Virus record (IMG/VR): IMGVR_UViG_3300030328_002316
Span: 1 to 45,698 of that record
DNA from: a virus
DNA length: 45,698 nucleotides
Strand: one strand, 5' to 3'
Positions 1-6,869 of the stretch are shown here, in pieces. Position 1 is the first letter of the stretch; each line of letters opens with the position of its first letter. Made by a program: the position numbers and the translations under genes. The notes beneath the pieces are model-generated. The model ran no database searches. It saw only the letters and a list, made by a program, of their open reading frames with translations, and was not told the DNA's origin.

Positions 1-1073
1 AAAGCCGCTATTCCTCTTGCCATTTGGTAGGCTTTCTTTTGCGCTTCCATTCGTTTAATCGTATCCTCAATAACCGCTTTGCCTGTTTTGCGATAGACCA
101 AAATAGGTGATTGGCTGCACAAGCAATTAATTGATTCGCCTCGCTTACTGTAAAATTCTTCCACTTCCTGCTGTGTGAATATTCCGCCATGTTTCGACAC
201 GTGATTCGGGCGACTTGTAGCGGCCAGCGCACTAAACCATAACTGGCGGAAAATAAAACCACTATCATCAAACACAGTTTCATTTATATCTTTTGTTTTA
301 GCTCTCTGTGCTGCCCTGTAAGCGCCTAAAATCTCAGTACGTGCGATTCGTTGCGCTCGACTAAAACCAACGCCTACACGCTTAACTACGTCCGCAGAAA
401 TGGCGCGAATGCCTAAACCATCAGCCATGCCGCGCGTTAACGTTTCTGACAGGTCAACTTTCATTGATTCAGTTAAACCTTTCATTTCATTAAATACGCG
501 ACCGTAAACTAAACCTAATGATTGTGTTGATTGCGGGTTAAATTCATCGTTAGTAATTGCTGGTATTTGTCGCGCTAATTCATCGCCTACTAATTCAGGT
601 GTTGATTGGCTTTGTATGTCACGTATTGCGTCATTAACCCCATCATTATAAGCGCTAGATAAATACGACTGAAAAAACCAATTGGGCGGTTTGTTGCCGG
701 TGTAAGTTTCTAGCAACTCAGTATAAAGCAACCTTTCAATAAATGAGTTAATCGAATCGTAACGCGCTAAGTCTATTTGGTATTCGTAGTAAGTCGTCTT
801 GTTTACGGCAACACTTGACCTGTGAGTATCTAGCTCGCCTTTTGTGTTTGTGAAATATACAAGCGGATGCCATACCGTTGAAGTTGAAGAATTAGCCGCT
901 GCAACTGTGCGATATTCTGATTGCTCAGCAACTAGTGAGCGCATACCTTTTGATATGCGCTCGAATCGTCTTTTTAATTCACGCTGCTCACGGCTTAAAT
1001 TGCTTTTTTGATGCGCCGGGTCTGCTGCATCTTTTGGAATTACAGGCCCGTTTTTAATCTGTCTTATTTTCAT
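1..1073 (-). CDS. MuF/SPP1 gp7-like head morphogenesis protein (runs off left edge; stop at 45599-45601)
   Basis: Read on the minus strand from an ATG at 1073-1071, the frame stays open to base 1. In the terminal repeat at the right end the same frame meets TGA at 45601-45599, giving 357 residues on a circular map. The C-terminal third has the family signature: ARTEILGAYRAAQ, then HVSKHGGIFTQQEVEEFY and NCLCSQSPI, the conserved His/Gly and Cys-x-Cys region of Mu gpF/SPP1 gp7 proteins. These minor head proteins act with the portal during procapsid assembly or are ejected with DNA. The start overlaps the end of the portal gene by 20 bases, so translation is probably coupled. Product call is by motif and by position after the portal. 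Base 1 (a) differs from the matching base 45600 (c), which matters only for the stop codon. Confidence 0.85.
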   Translation of the reverse strand, partial: MKIRQIKNGPVIPKDAADPAHQKSNLSREQRELKRRFERISKGMRSLVAEQSEYRTVAAANSSTSTVWHPLVYFTNTKGELDTHRSSVAVNKTTYYEYQIDLARYDSINSFIERLLYTELLETYTGNKPPNWFFQSYLSSAYNDGVNDAIRDIQSQSTPELVGDELARQIPAITNDEFNPQSTQSLGLVYGRVFNEMKGLTESMKVDLSETLTRGMADGLGIRAISADVVKRVGVGFSRAQRIARTEILGAYRAAQRAKTKDINETVFDDSGFIFRQLWFSALAATSRPNHVSKHGGIFTQQEVEEFYSKRGESINCLCSQSPILVYRKTGKAVIEDTIKRMEAQKKAYQMARGIAA

Positions 1074-2433
1074 TAGGCTCATCATCCAATGTTAATTCGT
1101 CTTTTGGCATTTCAAGCTCGTATTGTGTTGCTGGCTTATCTTTATCCGCCCCACCTGCTTCGCGTATTTCTTCCGTTGTCCATGGCGCTTCTTCTCGCGC
1201 ATCGTATGCGGTTTTATTATCTTCAATCATCGACTTTGAGTTAGCAAGCTTTTCAGATTTGCTAGGCTCTGAAATATCAGGCCAAACTACATTAATACTT
1301 CCATTGCTAGGCGCTGGCAATAAGCCAAGCTCAACAAACCATTCATATATTGAAATCATTCTAGGGCCAAACTCATTAGTCTGTTTTGACTTTAGGTATT
1401 TATTTAAGCCCTTTGAGTTTTCCTCGCTTGAGCGCTCACCCGTCATAAAGCCGATCATTTCAGTCATTGGCACTTCATCAGATGCAAACGCTTCTTGTAA
1501 TGCAATATTAAAAGCGCCAGTTGGATCGGCTAGATTTGACTGCAAGGTGTAAACTTTTGAGCCACCAAGCTTTAAATAGTTATTTATGCCATTTTCAAAG
1601 TCGTCAATGGATTGGTCTATCTCTTCCTTTTTAGCTCCCATTGCTTGAATAGCTTTAGGGTCATCAGCGCTCATTACTGTGCGTTGCTTAGCGTTTTTGC
1701 GTGAACCTTCGGCAGATGAGCCGCGTATTTTATTTGCATCAAACAGAGCATTAAACGGCGCTTCCAGCACAGGTGTACCTTCAATTTGCGCGCCTACTGC
1801 GTTAGTTACAACGAATACACGCGAGCGGTGTATTTTCATTTGCTCGGCGTTTGTTGTAGTCCTATCACCTAACGCAGCAGGATTTAACTCATAATACTTT
1901 GGCTTATTCCAATCCTTATCAAAGTAATCGCTAACGTAATCAGTAGTGCCCTCACATTCAACTTGGTAAAACGGATTAATAGCAACTAAGCCACTGACTC
2001 GACCTATTTCATCAGTTAACTTTTTCTTCTCACGCTCTTTAAATACAGGAACAATAGTGGCGTAATTGCCAACCCTAGCGTATTTCTCAGCTTCTTTGAT
2101 GACATTAAATAGCTTAAACTTTTTATTTAAATCATCTACAGCCTTTTCAAATGCCGTGGGAGTTTTACCGCGAGTATCTGCATCACCATCAATAATAGTT
2201 GGATTTTCAATAAAGCATCGGTTAACTACTTTATTAATCATAGCCTTTGCAAAGCCGTTACGCTTATGCAGGTTATACATATGCTCAAATGTTACATTGT
2301 CAGGATAACCATACGATTTAGAGTCATCGCGGTTTGTATCGCCAAAGTTAACAGGCGCAGAAAATAAGTGATTCATATTCCTTCGGTGGCCCATATTTGC
2401 CGCAAAGGTTTTGTTTAGGTAATTTTTAGACAT
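1054..2433 (-). CDS. Portal protein, DUF1073-like
   Basis: 459 residues, a usual portal length. The N-terminal part (FEHMYNLHKRNGFAKAMINKVV) resembles the start of DUF1073-type portals, where the incoming helix is followed by a long mixed domain and a helical crown; the acidic C-terminus (LTLDDEPNENKTD) is also typical. It would form the dodecameric ring at the packaging vertex and dock the terminase. The MuF-like gene follows with a 20-base overlap, the classical portal-MuF pair, but both are on the minus strand and far from terminase and capsid genes. The ATG directly follows the T-run of a terminator and has no good ribosome binding site. An internal ATG at residue 20 has GAAGGA just before it, but the spacing is short. 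So the start is uncertain. Confidence 0.8.
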   Translation of the reverse strand: MSKNYLNKTFAANMGHRRNMNHLFSAPVNFGDTNRDDSKSYGYPDNVTFEHMYNLHKRNGFAKAMINKVVNRCFIENPTIIDGDADTRGKTPTAFEKAVDDLNKKFKLFNVIKEAEKYARVGNYATIVPVFKEREKKKLTDEIGRVSGLVAINPFYQVECEGTTDYVSDYFDKDWNKPKYYELNPAALGDRTTTNAEQMKIHRSRVFVVTNAVGAQIEGTPVLEAPFNALFDANKIRGSSAEGSRKNAKQRTVMSADDPKAIQAMGAKKEEIDQSIDDFENGINNYLKLGGSKVYTLQSNLADPTGAFNIALQEAFASDEVPMTEMIGFMTGERSSEENSKGLNKYLKSKQTNEFGPRMISIYEWFVELGLLPAPSNGSINVVWPDISEPSKSEKLANSKSMIEDNKTAYDAREEAPWTTEEIREAGGADKDKPATQYELEMPKDELTLDDEPNENKTD

Positions 2434-2463
2434 AAAAAAGCCACACGTTAAGAGTATGGCTTT
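2434..2463 (-). terminator. Intrinsic terminator abutting the portal start codon
   Basis: On the minus strand AAAGCCATAC (2463-2454) pairs with GTGTGGCTTT (2446-2437) in 10 base pairs including one G-T, followed by a run of T to 2434. The portal ATG begins at 2433. It would end leftward transcripts of the 6042-2494 unit unless they are antiterminated. Confidence 0.75.
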
Positions 2464-2472
2464 ATTGTATCA
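2464..2472 (-). promoter_or_regulatory. Late-type extended -10 promoter for portal operon (TGA-TACAAT)
   Basis: Minus-strand TGATACAAT lies 31 bases before the portal ATG and directly against the 5' arm of the terminator at 2434-2463. Predicted initiation near 2457 falls inside that arm. The same motif is found before the other structural operons of this genome. Confidence 0.6.
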
Positions 2473-2493
2473 TTGATTGGATTGGCGGGCTAT

Positions 2494-2895
2494 TTACTCC
2501 ATATCTAGCGCTTTACTGTACCGCTTTGCGCATGACGATGACATCTTTAAAGAGAAAAGCACTGATATTAAGTGTATCGCCGCAATTACAGGGCTGTTTA
2601 TTAGTATTAGTAAAATAACATCGAGTGAAGATATAAAGCCATTGAAAGCAAAATCAAATGTAGTCTTATTGCTAAATGGCTTAAATCTCTTTATCGCCTC
2701 TGACTTTTCAGTTTCACGATCATCAAACTCACTGATGTAGTGAACGACTACAAGCCCGCATAATACCACAAGTGCGATAAGAATCAAAAATATAACACTT
2801 GCGAATGACTGCAAACTATGTAGATTGAAATACCAAGATGCAGCAAGCGTTGATGTTATTGCTAAACTAATTAATTTACTATATATCTTTTTCAT
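2494..2895 (-). CDS. Small multi-pass membrane protein
   Basis: 133 residues with three to four hydrophobic segments (ASVIFLILIALVVLCGLVVV, then FISSLDVILLILINS and AAIHLISVLFSL) and a charged stretch between them. I recognise no family. Its ATG overlaps the stop of the upstream gene (ATGA), so it is translated as part of the leftward small-gene operon that begins near 6089. It is the last gene before the terminator that precedes the portal. A role at the host membrane (for example exclusion or envelope modification) is possible but not shown. Confidence 0.6.
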   Translation of the reverse strand: MKKIYSKLISLAITSTLAASWYFNLHSLQSFASVIFLILIALVVLCGLVVVHYISEFDDRETEKSEAIKRFKPFSNKTTFDFAFNGFISSLDVILLILINSPVIAAIHLISVLFSLKMSSSCAKRYSKALDME

Positions 2896-3110
2896 TTCTC
2901 TTCTCCATTAACAACAAATACCCGATCGCCTTTTAACTTTTCAAGCTCTTTGTGTAACTCTGCGTTTTGCTCGATTAGTGATTTGTAGTTATCATTAGTC
3001 TCAGCTAGTAATTGATAAAGCTCATCAGCGGAATCTTCAAACTCAACCCTACCCTCAAATAGAGCTTGTATTAAGTTTAAGTTTTTATCTATCAATTCTT
3101 GATCAATCAT
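2892..3110 (-). CDS. Hypothetical protein, coiled coil
   Basis: 72 residues, acidic, with a heptad-like C-terminal half (LIEQNAELHKELEKLKGD). No family recognised. It overlaps both neighbours by four bases in the leftward operon, which supports it as a real gene. Confidence 0.6.
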   Translation of the reverse strand: MIDQELIDKNLNLIQALFEGRVEFEDSADELYQLLAETNDNYKSLIEQNAELHKELEKLKGDRVFVVNGEEK

Positions 3111-3445
3111 ACCGCTACCCCGCTATGCTCGTTAAAATGCGCTTTACGCGCTATTAAATTTTGACACGTTGCAAATAAATGCTTTGTGCTATCTGTAAAT
3201 TTAACCGGCTTTAATCGTGAATCACCGCCGCGTGTAAACTTAATTACTTCGTCAATACCTAATTCACGCATTACAGCTAACTGCCTTTCACGCCAACCTT
3301 GATTAATACCAAAGTAATACGGCGGATGCTTTTCATCTTCATCATTACAGTGCCAGTTATCCCACATAGCTTTTAGCGTAACTTCTGGTAATGGGTTTTT
3401 CTTGTTTAAATTCATTAAGCGTAAGTATTTTTTGTAGCTATTCAT
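3107..3445 (-). CDS. Hypothetical protein
   Basis: 112 residues, basic, Trp-rich centre (MWDNWHCNDEDEKHPPYYFGINQGWRE cut into its conserved-looking W/H/Y positions around residues 28-52). No family recognised. Start and stop overlap the neighbouring genes by 8 and 4 bases. It sits just after the MazG-like gene, but I can infer no function. Confidence 0.6.
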   Translation of the reverse strand: MNSYKKYLRLMNLNKKNPLPEVTLKAMWDNWHCNDEDEKHPPYYFGINQGWRERQLAVMRELGIDEVIKFTRGGDSRLKPVKFTDSTKHLFATCQNLIARKAHFNEHSGVAV

Positions 3446-3902
3446 TGTTGGTGCCTATAAATTTACTTAAGCTAGGCTGAAAGAAGTTAGGGCTTTCTTT
3501 TGTAATCTTGCCGTTTTTATCCAGTGGAAAGCTACCATCAGGCATCCGCTTTGAGTCATTAGATGCTATTACTTCGTTTAGCGCGCCTACAATATCAAAA
3601 CCCATATATTGAGCCGTACCAACTGCTGTTACTATTTGATCGCAAAAAGCATCTAGTAATTCAATCTTAGATTCTTCTCGGTGCAGCGTAAGCGTAAAAT
3701 CTCCCATGTAAATTCCAATGTGCTTCTTGTAATTATCACCAATACAAGACACCAATTCACGTGCACTGTCATCACCAGTCACCTGCAAACCTTCTGCAAA
3801 CTCCTCAAGATGGCAACCGTATTGAGTTGCAGTATCCTCAAGCGTTGGATTAGGTTTTGCGTCTGAAAACCATTTAGCTATTTTTTCTATTTCATTGCTC
3901 AT
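3438..3902 (-). CDS. MazG-like / PRA-PH family nucleotide pyrophosphohydrolase
   Basis: 154 residues. The all-alpha NTP pyrophosphohydrolase pattern is visible: an N-terminal helix with HLEEFAEGL, a middle helix ELLDAFCDQIVTAVG (metal-binding E/D positions), and the C-terminal tail ASNDSKRMPDG followed by NFFQPSLSKFI, the usual end of phage PRA-PH-like proteins. Such enzymes hydrolyse (d)NTPs or related nucleotides to monophosphates, either to clean the nucleotide pool or to lower host alarmones. Substrate cannot be read from the sequence. GGAGAG precedes the ATG and it overlaps the HNH-like gene by 11 bases. Confidence 0.7.
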   Translation of the reverse strand: MSNEIEKIAKWFSDAKPNPTLEDTATQYGCHLEEFAEGLQVTGDDSARELVSCIGDNYKKHIGIYMGDFTLTLHREESKIELLDAFCDQIVTAVGTAQYMGFDIVGALNEVIASNDSKRMPDGSFPLDKNGKITKESPNFFQPSLSKFIGTNNE

Positions 3903-4542
3903 TTTTTCTCTCTCCTCTTAATGGCATTTTAACTGCTTGGTCATGATCCATTCCAAGCTTGTAAATTCTACTTCTAAGCGTGTTGTAATTAATGTTGTAT
4001 TTTTCTGCCGCATCAGCCATACACATATCAACACCATCAATGTTCAGTATTCTGTTGTCCGTCTTATTTCTAGATTGCCTTGAGAACTCAACCCATTTAC
4101 AATTACCTTTGTGATAACCGCCATCATTTGATATCCGCTCAAGTGAAGCTCCTTCAAAATAATTTCCCCCCATATCCTCAAGAAAGCCAGAAAAGTCAAG
4201 CCACTTGTCACAAACTGAAATACCTTTATCGTGATACCACTTCGAATCCCGCCTGCTAGGATTTAAGCATCTTTGCTTCATGTTTGCCCAAGAAATATAA
4301 ATCCTACTCCTACAATCTCTTTTTGACATGTTGTGCTTTGCTCTTCTGAGGCATGTCTCCCTAGCTTTTTCTTTTGCTAGGCATCCGCATGACTTTGTAG
4401 CTCCACCTTTAAGCCTTTGCGAGTTTATAACTCTCTCACTACCGCAAGAGCAAACGCAATTCCAGTATGCGTGACCTTGCTTTTTATGGCTAAAGCCCTT
4501 AACTGTAATTCTTTCAAACACCATTCCCGTCAAGTCTAGCAT
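3892..4542 (-). CDS. Zinc-ribbon/HNH-like endonuclease, likely free-standing homing type
   Basis: 216 residues. An N-terminal ribbon has CVCSCG and CGCL cysteine pairs. A central block follows the pattern of a widespread phage family: YISWANMKQRCLNP, GISVCDKWLDFSGFLEDMG, SLERISNDGGYHKGNCKW and SRQSRNKT, which resembles a degenerate HNH/AP2-type homing nuclease core (Asn-Cys-x-Trp and following Asn). The C-terminus (DAAEKYNINYNTLRSRIYKLG) looks like a small HTH DNA-binding repeat, as in modular homing enzymes. It lies next to a truncated dUTPase start and a 23-base palindrome, which fits insertion into or replacement of a dut gene. Catalytic activity is inferred. Confidence 0.6.
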   Translation of the reverse strand: MLDLTGMVFERITVKGFSHKKQGHAYWNCVCSCGSERVINSQRLKGGATKSCGCLAKEKARETCLRRAKHNMSKRDCRSRIYISWANMKQRCLNPSRRDSKWYHDKGISVCDKWLDFSGFLEDMGGNYFEGASLERISNDGGYHKGNCKWVEFSRQSRNKTDNRILNIDGVDMCMADAAEKYNINYNTLRSRIYKLGMDHDQAVKMPLRGERKNEQ

Positions 4543-4553
4543 AATTAACCCTG

Positions 4554-4576
4554 TTTAATAATCAGTGATTATTAAA
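4554..4576. repeat. 23-base palindrome upstream of HNH-like gene
   Basis: TTTAATAATCA and TGATTATTAAA are perfect inverse complements around one G. It sits 12 bases before the HNH-like start codon and 20 bases past the stop of the dUTPase remnant. It could be an operator, a nuclease recognition site or an insertion boundary. Confidence 0.7.
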
Positions 4577-4596
4577 TCTTAATCGTTATAAGTTGG

Positions 4597-4653
4597 TTAG
4601 TCAAGCTGTAAATCAGCTCCTGCGCTGCCTTTTGTTTTATGTGTTGGTATCAT
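4597..4653 (-). pseudogene. dut: 5' remnant of a dUTPase gene
   Basis: An 18-codon frame with a good ribosome binding site (AAGGA, 7 bases before ATG) encodes MIPTHKTKGSAGADLQLD and then TAA. This matches the N-terminus and motif 1 of trimeric dUTPases (x-GSAGxDL). Motifs 2 to 5 are missing; the HNH-like gene starts where the rest should be. The evidence is one short motif, so the call is moderate. Confidence 0.55.
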
Positions 4654-4804
4654 TTTTATTCCTTACTAATTCGTTTATTTGTTTGTCAATTTCACGCCAT
4701 TCTAAACCTTGACGCTCTAGTTTGTTTTTAAGTCGCAACTCAGGCTCTTGCATTATTCGATTAACAACGCTTGAGTAGCTGTTTCGTGTTTTAGGGTTTT
4801 TCAT
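4637..4804 (-). CDS. Hypothetical 55-residue protein
   Basis: ATG at 4804-4802 overlaps the TAA of the upstream gene (TAATG). The product is basic and helical (LRLKNKLERQGLEWREIDKQ) and overlaps the dUTPase remnant by 17 bases. No family recognised. The tight overlap with both neighbours is the main support. Confidence 0.55.
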   Translation of the reverse strand: MKNPKTRNSYSSVVNRIMQEPELRLKNKLERQGLEWREIDKQINELVRNKNDTNT

Positions 4805-4971
4805 TAATCGAATACCGATAAATCTAAATCATAACCCAAATCGTAATCGTTAAAACCTCCTAACCAAGCGTAATATTCAACACCCTGCGTTACTTTTACG
4901 TATGGATTATCGCTTTTAGAATCTCCGCTTGCTATTGCGTAATAGCCGCGCTCATATGCTTCTTTAATCAC
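4804..4971 (-). CDS. RMF/CrpP-like small protein
   Basis: 55 residues from a GTG at 4971-4969 that overlaps the upstream stop (GTGA), with AAGGAGG just before it. The pattern AYERGYYAIASGD, then NPY and YYAWLGGF matches the ribosome-modulation-factor/CrpP-like fold seen in many phages (Gly-Tyr-x-Ala, Pro-Tyr, W-x-x-GF). Cellular RMF inactivates ribosomes by 100S dimer formation; what the phage copies do is mostly unknown. Assignment is by short motif. Confidence 0.5.
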   Translation of the reverse strand: MIKEAYERGYYAIASGDSKSDNPYVKVTQGVEYYAWLGGFNDYDLGYDLDLSVFD

Positions 4972-5429
4972 CACGCCTCCTTAGCTGTTATCAGCTTATC
5001 AATCATTTCATCGGTTATCGCGTCTGCTGCTTGACCGTTTGGTACGGCTAGCCACGCAACGTTAGTTAAATGATTTTTGTTAAATGACTTGGCAATAAAA
5101 TCCTTGTGGCGCCTGTCTAAGTATTCAGCTAAATCACTCTGGTACATTTCAGTTTTAATTTGAACCGGGTCAACTTTAAAATACTTTTTGCCGTTATCAT
5201 CCTCACCAATTGCAAGTAAAAGTATTTGCCATAAGTGCCTAACGTTAGTTATTGCAAACACCATTGAGCGGCCAACATCTTCGGTTTTAAGTGTTTTATA
5301 GTTAACAACCTCTGCCGTGTAGTCTGATTCGGTAAGTTGACTATGCCACACACCTAAGTTTCTAAGTCCAACTTTGGCGCTTTTTAGCGCGCCTTTCATT
5401 GGGTTATATTTTTTATTCCTTTTGGCCAT
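4968..5429 (-). CDS. Hypothetical protein
   Basis: 153 residues from an ATG at 5429 with GGAAGG eight bases upstream; the frame extends eight codons further up but that start lacks a ribosome binding site. The N-terminus is basic (MAKRNKKYNPMKGALKSAK). No family recognised. It sits in an overlapping chain of genes downstream of a small HTH gene. Confidence 0.65.
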   Translation of the reverse strand: MAKRNKKYNPMKGALKSAKVGLRNLGVWHSQLTESDYTAEVVNYKTLKTEDVGRSMVFAITNVRHLWQILLLAIGEDDNGKKYFKVDPVQIKTEMYQSDLAEYLDRRHKDFIAKSFNKNHLTNVAWLAVPNGQAADAITDEMIDKLITAKEAW

Positions 5430-5649
5430 CACTAACACCTTCCAATTCCGCACAAAACTTCCATTGTGCTTTTAATTTGTCTGGCATTTCTGTGTATTGA
5501 CCGTAGTCGCAAACCTTACCGCACGGACTAACCGCAATGCCAACATTGTAATCATCAACAACACAGTGCTTAGTAAGTATATCGCTAATTGAGCTATTAG
5601 CCGGCAAACCATAGCTATTTAATTTTTTACTGTGCGTGAATTTATCCAT
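5413..5649 (-). CDS. Hypothetical 78-residue protein
   Basis: Start at ATG 5649 (MDKFTHSKK). The frame is open further upstream, but that stretch is the coding sequence of the 56-residue HTH gene in another frame, so the shorter start is chosen. Two cysteines occur in AVSPCGKVCDYG. No family recognised. Confidence 0.55.
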   Translation of the reverse strand: MDKFTHSKKLNSYGLPANSSISDILTKHCVVDDYNVGIAVSPCGKVCDYGQYTEMPDKLKAQWKFCAELEGVSDGQKE

Positions 5650-5812
5650 TGTTTTTAGCCTTAACCAATGCAGCGCCACTACATACAAAATTAAAGCGCT
5701 TAGGGTAATTATTAAACCAGTCTTGCAATGTTCTAACAGGTACATGGCTTATTTCTGATAGCTCAGCAAGGCTTGTTAGCCCTGCCTGCTTTGCTTGTTT
5801 TGATGGTGTCAT
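5642..5812 (-). CDS. Small HTH DNA-binding protein
   Basis: 56 residues. The ATG overlaps the stop of the upstream gene (ATGA) and the end overlaps the next start by 8 bases. LTSLAELSEISHVPVRTLQDWFNNYP reads as a helix-turn-helix of the kind found in short phage regulators (the HVPVRTLQDWF recognition-helix part is clear). Position as second gene of the operon suggests a regulator. Targets are unknown. Confidence 0.65.
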   Translation of the reverse strand: MTPSKQAKQAGLTSLAELSEISHVPVRTLQDWFNNYPKRFNFVCSGAALVKAKNNG

Positions 5813-6042
5813 TTACGTAATGCCTTTTCAATTTCAAACTCTTGATTTCTTTCGCCGCGCTTGACTTGCTCGTGCCAATAGTCGTCAAAGGTTGCAGCTT
5901 TAGCCAATAATGACAACTTACCACACAGCTCCATTACACCTTTATAGCTGCCATCATATTCATTAACCGCTTTTTGCGCCTCTAAAGCCATACCTTCTCG
6001 ACCAACCTTATCACCGTACTTCCTTAGTTCTGCTATTTTCAT
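5809..6042 (-). CDS. Hypothetical 77-residue protein, first gene of leftward operon
   Basis: Start chosen at ATG 6042 (MKIAELRKYGDK) because TTGGAGAG lies just upstream; a longer frame to 6117 would begin inside the promoter. Helical and charged, with no family recognised. It is the first gene behind the promoter at 6089-6117. Confidence 0.65.
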   Translation of the reverse strand: MKIAELRKYGDKVGREGMALEAQKAVNEYDGSYKGVMELCGKLSLLAKAATFDDYWHEQVKRGERNQEFEIEKALRK

Positions 6043-6088
6043 CTTTAACTCTCCAATTAAGTTCGCGTTATTGCGTTTCATTGAGGTT

Positions 6089-6117
6089 ATAATAAGCGAA
6101 TACCGCGCAAGGGTCAA
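6089..6117 (-). promoter_or_regulatory. Strong sigma70-type promoter, leftward
   Basis: Minus-strand TTGACC (6117-6112), 17-base spacer, TATTAT (6094-6089). It drives the chain of small overlapping genes from 6042 down to 2494. Confidence 0.75.
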
Positions 6118-6154
6118 TAGGTTTATTAAAATAAATTAAATTAATTTTAGGTAA

Positions 6155-6177
6155 GAAAAAGCCGCAGTTAAGCGGCT
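6155..6177 (-). terminator. Intrinsic terminator after RusA gene
   Basis: Minus-strand AGCCGC (6177-6172), loop TTAACT, GCGGCT (6165-6160), then TTTTT. It separates the recombination operon from the downstream leftward operon and its own promoter. Confidence 0.85.
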
Positions 6178-6181
6178 GGGG

Positions 6182-6586
6182 TTATTCATCTAAAGCAGTT
6201 ATAAAAGCCTCGACTCTTGGATTGTCTTTATCAATGCCGCCGTACACTTCTTTATTCTCTACAATGTAATTAACGTTATCATCTGGTATTAATCCACACT
6301 CAACAATTGCATCTTGGAAAAACTTTTTAACTGTTCCAACAAAATTATCTAAATCTGGCGAGTTATTGGCTTTAGCGTAATAAACGTACTTAACCTTTAC
6401 TCTGCCTTCGATTGGGTCAAGCTTATCAATCTGATGCTTTACATGCTCCTTAAATTTCTTTTTAGCATCATTGCTTGAGCGGTGGTAAGCGTTACGATAC
6501 CAGTTAACGTTTAGCGACTGAGTTAACGCTCCTTTTTTTGGTTTAGCTATTCCGTATATTGGCAATGTAAATTTATAGTCACTCAT
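6182..6586 (-). CDS. RusA-like Holliday junction resolvase
   Basis: 134 residues, family length about 120-135. The core SPDLDNFVGTVKKFFQDAIV followed by GLIPDDNVNYI shows the conserved Asp residues (D-x-DN and DD) that bind metal in RusA. RusA-type enzymes cut four-way junctions symmetrically and resolve replicative or recombination intermediates before packaging. It is the last gene of the leftward operon that also encodes SSB and ERF, which agrees with a recombination role. Confidence 0.85.
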   Translation of the reverse strand: MSDYKFTLPIYGIAKPKKGALTQSLNVNWYRNAYHRSSNDAKKKFKEHVKHQIDKLDPIEGRVKVKYVYYAKANNSPDLDNFVGTVKKFFQDAIVECGLIPDDNVNYIVENKEVYGGIDKDNPRVEAFITALDE

Positions 6587-6828
6587 AAATCACCTAGTAC
6601 CTCTTTTAACTCAAGGCTATCTAAAACTTCTTGATCTGTATTTAAAGCCCAATCCCATAAGTGTTGATTTTTTCTCTTTACTATTTGCCACTTAAGAGCG
6701 CCAAACTTAGATATCACAACACGGCAATTTCTAGTTACGTCCTGCTCATATTCGTAAAAACCACCATTAGCTGAAATTGCTCCTCGGAAAGTTGAGAAAG
6801 TAATCTTTCTTATTTGTCCTAATTTCAT
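6583..6828 (-). CDS. Hypothetical 81-residue protein
   Basis: Mixed beta-type sequence with aromatic residues (GGFYEYEQDVTRN, LKWQIVKRKNQHLWDWA). No family recognised. It overlaps the RusA start by four bases and follows SSB. Confidence 0.6.
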   Translation of the reverse strand: MKLGQIRKITFSTFRGAISANGGFYEYEQDVTRNCRVVISKFGALKWQIVKRKNQHLWDWALNTDQEVLDSLELKEVLGDL

Positions 6829-6840
6829 AAATCACCTATT

Positions 6841-6854
6841 GCGCCCGAAGGCGC
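6841..6854 (-). other. UUCG-tetraloop intercistronic hairpin
   Basis: In leftward RNA GCGCC-UUCG-GGCGC forms a very stable tetraloop hairpin between the SSB gene and the next gene. There is no T-run, so it is more likely an mRNA stability or processing element than a terminator. Confidence 0.65.
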
Positions 6855-6869
6855 GTTAATGGTTAAAGG

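Noticed and set aside
8-283. Open minus frame of 91 codons with a hydrophobic start
   Set aside because: It is an alternative frame of the MuF-like gene, whose own frame carries the family motifs through this stretch.
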